NCBI GenBank assembly: GCA_013138655.1
Contig: WTCI01000110.1
Span: 1-14,899 of the forward strand
Source: Desulfuromonadaceae bacterium
Lineage (GTDB): Bacteria > Desulfobacterota > Desulfuromonadia > Desulfuromonadales > Geopsychrobacteraceae
Direction: 5' to 3'
Length of the DNA: 14,899 bases
The notes under the pieces are model-generated. The model did not search any database and was not told the origin of the DNA. It saw nothing but the letters and a program-made list of their open reading frames with translations. Shown piece after piece: positions 14,041 through 14,899 of this stretch (position 1 is the stretch's first letter; each line of letters starts with the position of its first letter). Made by a program: the position numbers and the translations under genes.

Positions 14041-14069
14041 ACGCTAACGGGATCAATGATACATGTCAA
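14041..14069 (-). promoter_or_regulatory. Candidate promoter of the DUF945 gene
   Basis: On the minus strand a perfect TTGACA -35 box (14069-14064) is followed after 17 bases by TAGCGT (14046-14041), which matches only 3 of 6 bases of the -10 consensus. Transcription would start near 14034, giving a leader of about 80 bases that includes the 13984-14004 hairpin. The poor -10 suggests an activator or a misplaced call. Confidence 0.35.
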
Positions 14070-14087
14070 GACGACTGACAGCAGACA

Positions 14088-14899
14088 TTATTCCTGCCGC
14101 AAGTAACTGGCCGGTTTTTGCCCCAAGGCTTTCCAGGTCCCAAGCAGGCCGAGCAGCAGGGTCAGGACGATCCCGGCAGTCAGGGTCAACAGAATCACTT
14201 CCGGATGCAGGTTAAAGGGGACGTCAAGCGGTCCCTTGAGGATGGCAAAGGCGGCCAAGGTTCCGGTCAGGGCACTGATCGCACCGGCGGCCAGGCCGAG
14301 CAGTATGAACTCGGCGGCAAAGCTCAGCAGGATGTCGCGGCGCGTGGCACCACAGACCTTGAAGATCACCGCATCATGGATGCGTCGGTGCTGATCGGCC
14401 GATACGGCCCCGGCCAGCACCAGGAATCCGCTCAGCAGGGTAATCCCCGCCATCCCCTGGAAGACCCTGCCGATCCGTCCAAGGGTGCGTGCCACGTTCC
14501 CCAGCACCTCGCGGGTACTGATCGTAGAGATGTTCGGAAATTGATTGGTAATCATACGATAAATAGCGGCCTCATCCTGCTGCGGCAGGGATACGGCAGC
14601 GAGATGGGTCTGCGGTGCATTCTCCAGGACTCCGGGCGCAAACAGCAGGGCAAAATTGAGTTTCAGGGAGGACCAGTCAACAACCCGCAAGTTGGCAATT
14701 GTGGCGGTTATCTCCCGCCCGAGAATATTTACCGTGATGCTGTCACCAAGGCCGACGCCGAACCCTTCGGCCAGGTCGACGGTCAACGACAGCTGCGGCG
14801 GTCCACGGTAATCACTCGGCCACCAGCTCCCGGCACTTAACTCTGTCCCGGGCGGCATAACGGCACGGTAACTGAAAAATCGATCACCGCGCACGGCCC
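14088..14899 (-). CDS. ABC transporter permease, YbbP/FtsX class, C-terminal part (5' truncated by window edge)
   Basis: The frame is open to the right edge of the window, so the N-terminal part of the protein is missing and about 270 residues remain. The visible part starts in a periplasmic domain (WWPSDYRGPPQLSLTVD, GFGVGLGDSITVNILGREI, VDWSSLKLNFALLFAPGVLENAP), a sequence pattern typical of YbbP permeases, which are about 800 residues long. Three membrane segments follow: FQGMAGITLLSGFLVLAGAV, FAAEFILLGLAAGAISALTG and VILLTLTAGIVLTLLLGLLG, matching the final FtsX-like membrane module; it ends ASYLRQE. YbbP works with the ATPase YbbA, and often the esterase TesA is nearby; those partners would be to the right of this window. 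The substrate of this class is not firmly known, with lipid or lipoprotein-related export suggested for the family. A GTG at 14894 is internal. Confidence 0.85.
   Translation of the reverse strand, partial: AVRGDRFFSYRAVMPPGTELSAGSWWPSDYRGPPQLSLTVDLAEGFGVGLGDSITVNILGREITATIANLRVVDWSSLKLNFALLFAPGVLENAPQTHLAAVSLPQQDEAAIYRMITNQFPNISTISTREVLGNVARTLGRIGRVFQGMAGITLLSGFLVLAGAVSADQHRRIHDAVIFKVCGATRRDILLSFAAEFILLGLAAGAISALTGTLAAFAILKGPLDVPFNLHPEVILLTLTAGIVLTLLLGLLGTWKALGQKPASYLRQE

Noticed and set aside
14118..14840. 240-codon open frame on the plus strand opposite the permease
   Set aside because: Its Gln/Gly-rich low-complexity translation is a shadow of the permease, whose membrane segments and YbbP-like motifs are clear.

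Overview
The window is about 14.9 kb of ordinary bacterial chromosome with closely packed genes on both strands. Gene content suggests a Gram-negative deltaproteobacterial lineage of the Desulfuromonadales/Geobacter type: paired large Hsp70-like proteins, a GAF-GGDEF enzyme, a CHASE2 adenylate cyclase beside a FecR-domain protein, outer-membrane beta-barrel architecture, and a YbbP-type permease. This assignment is inference from family content only. No rRNA, tRNA, CRISPR array, insertion sequence or phage gene was seen.

Left part (1-4006). Two tandem plus-strand Hsp70-family genes lie 4 bases apart. The first is cut by the window edge and only its last 276 codons are present. The second is complete and adds a C-terminal extension of about 290 residues (DUF3731-like) to the same ATPase core. 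A stretch of about 350 bases without a convincing gene follows; it holds a strong GC-rich hairpin and, at its end, a promoter for a small GAF-domain protein (4007-4495).

Central part (4511-11697). A four-gene minus-strand operon, read right to left, encodes (i) a GAF-GGDEF diguanylate cyclase with intact active and inhibitory sites, (ii) an outer-membrane protein with a signal peptide, three TPR-like repeats and a C-terminal beta-barrel, resembling Slam/DUF560 (type XI secretion) proteins, (iii) an 853-residue exported protein with a FecR domain, a Pro/Glu-rich linker and a long beta-rich region ending in a TbpB-like barrel signature, and (iv) a CHASE2-class III adenylate cyclase. Gaps are 34, 11 and -4 bases. 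The most interesting reading is a type XI secretion-like outer-membrane translocator next to its own TbpB-fold cargo, with cyclic di-GMP and cAMP enzymes at the two ends of the operon. A sigma-70-type promoter sits before the first gene.

Right part (11698-14899). A divergent gene for an unrecognised 247-residue protein has a possible sigma-28-like promoter. It overlaps, tail to tail by 9 bases, a DUF945 (YdgA-like) exported or membrane-anchored protein. Beyond a short intergenic region with a perfect 9-bp hairpin lies the C-terminal part of an ABC transporter permease of the YbbP/FtsX class, cut by the right edge.
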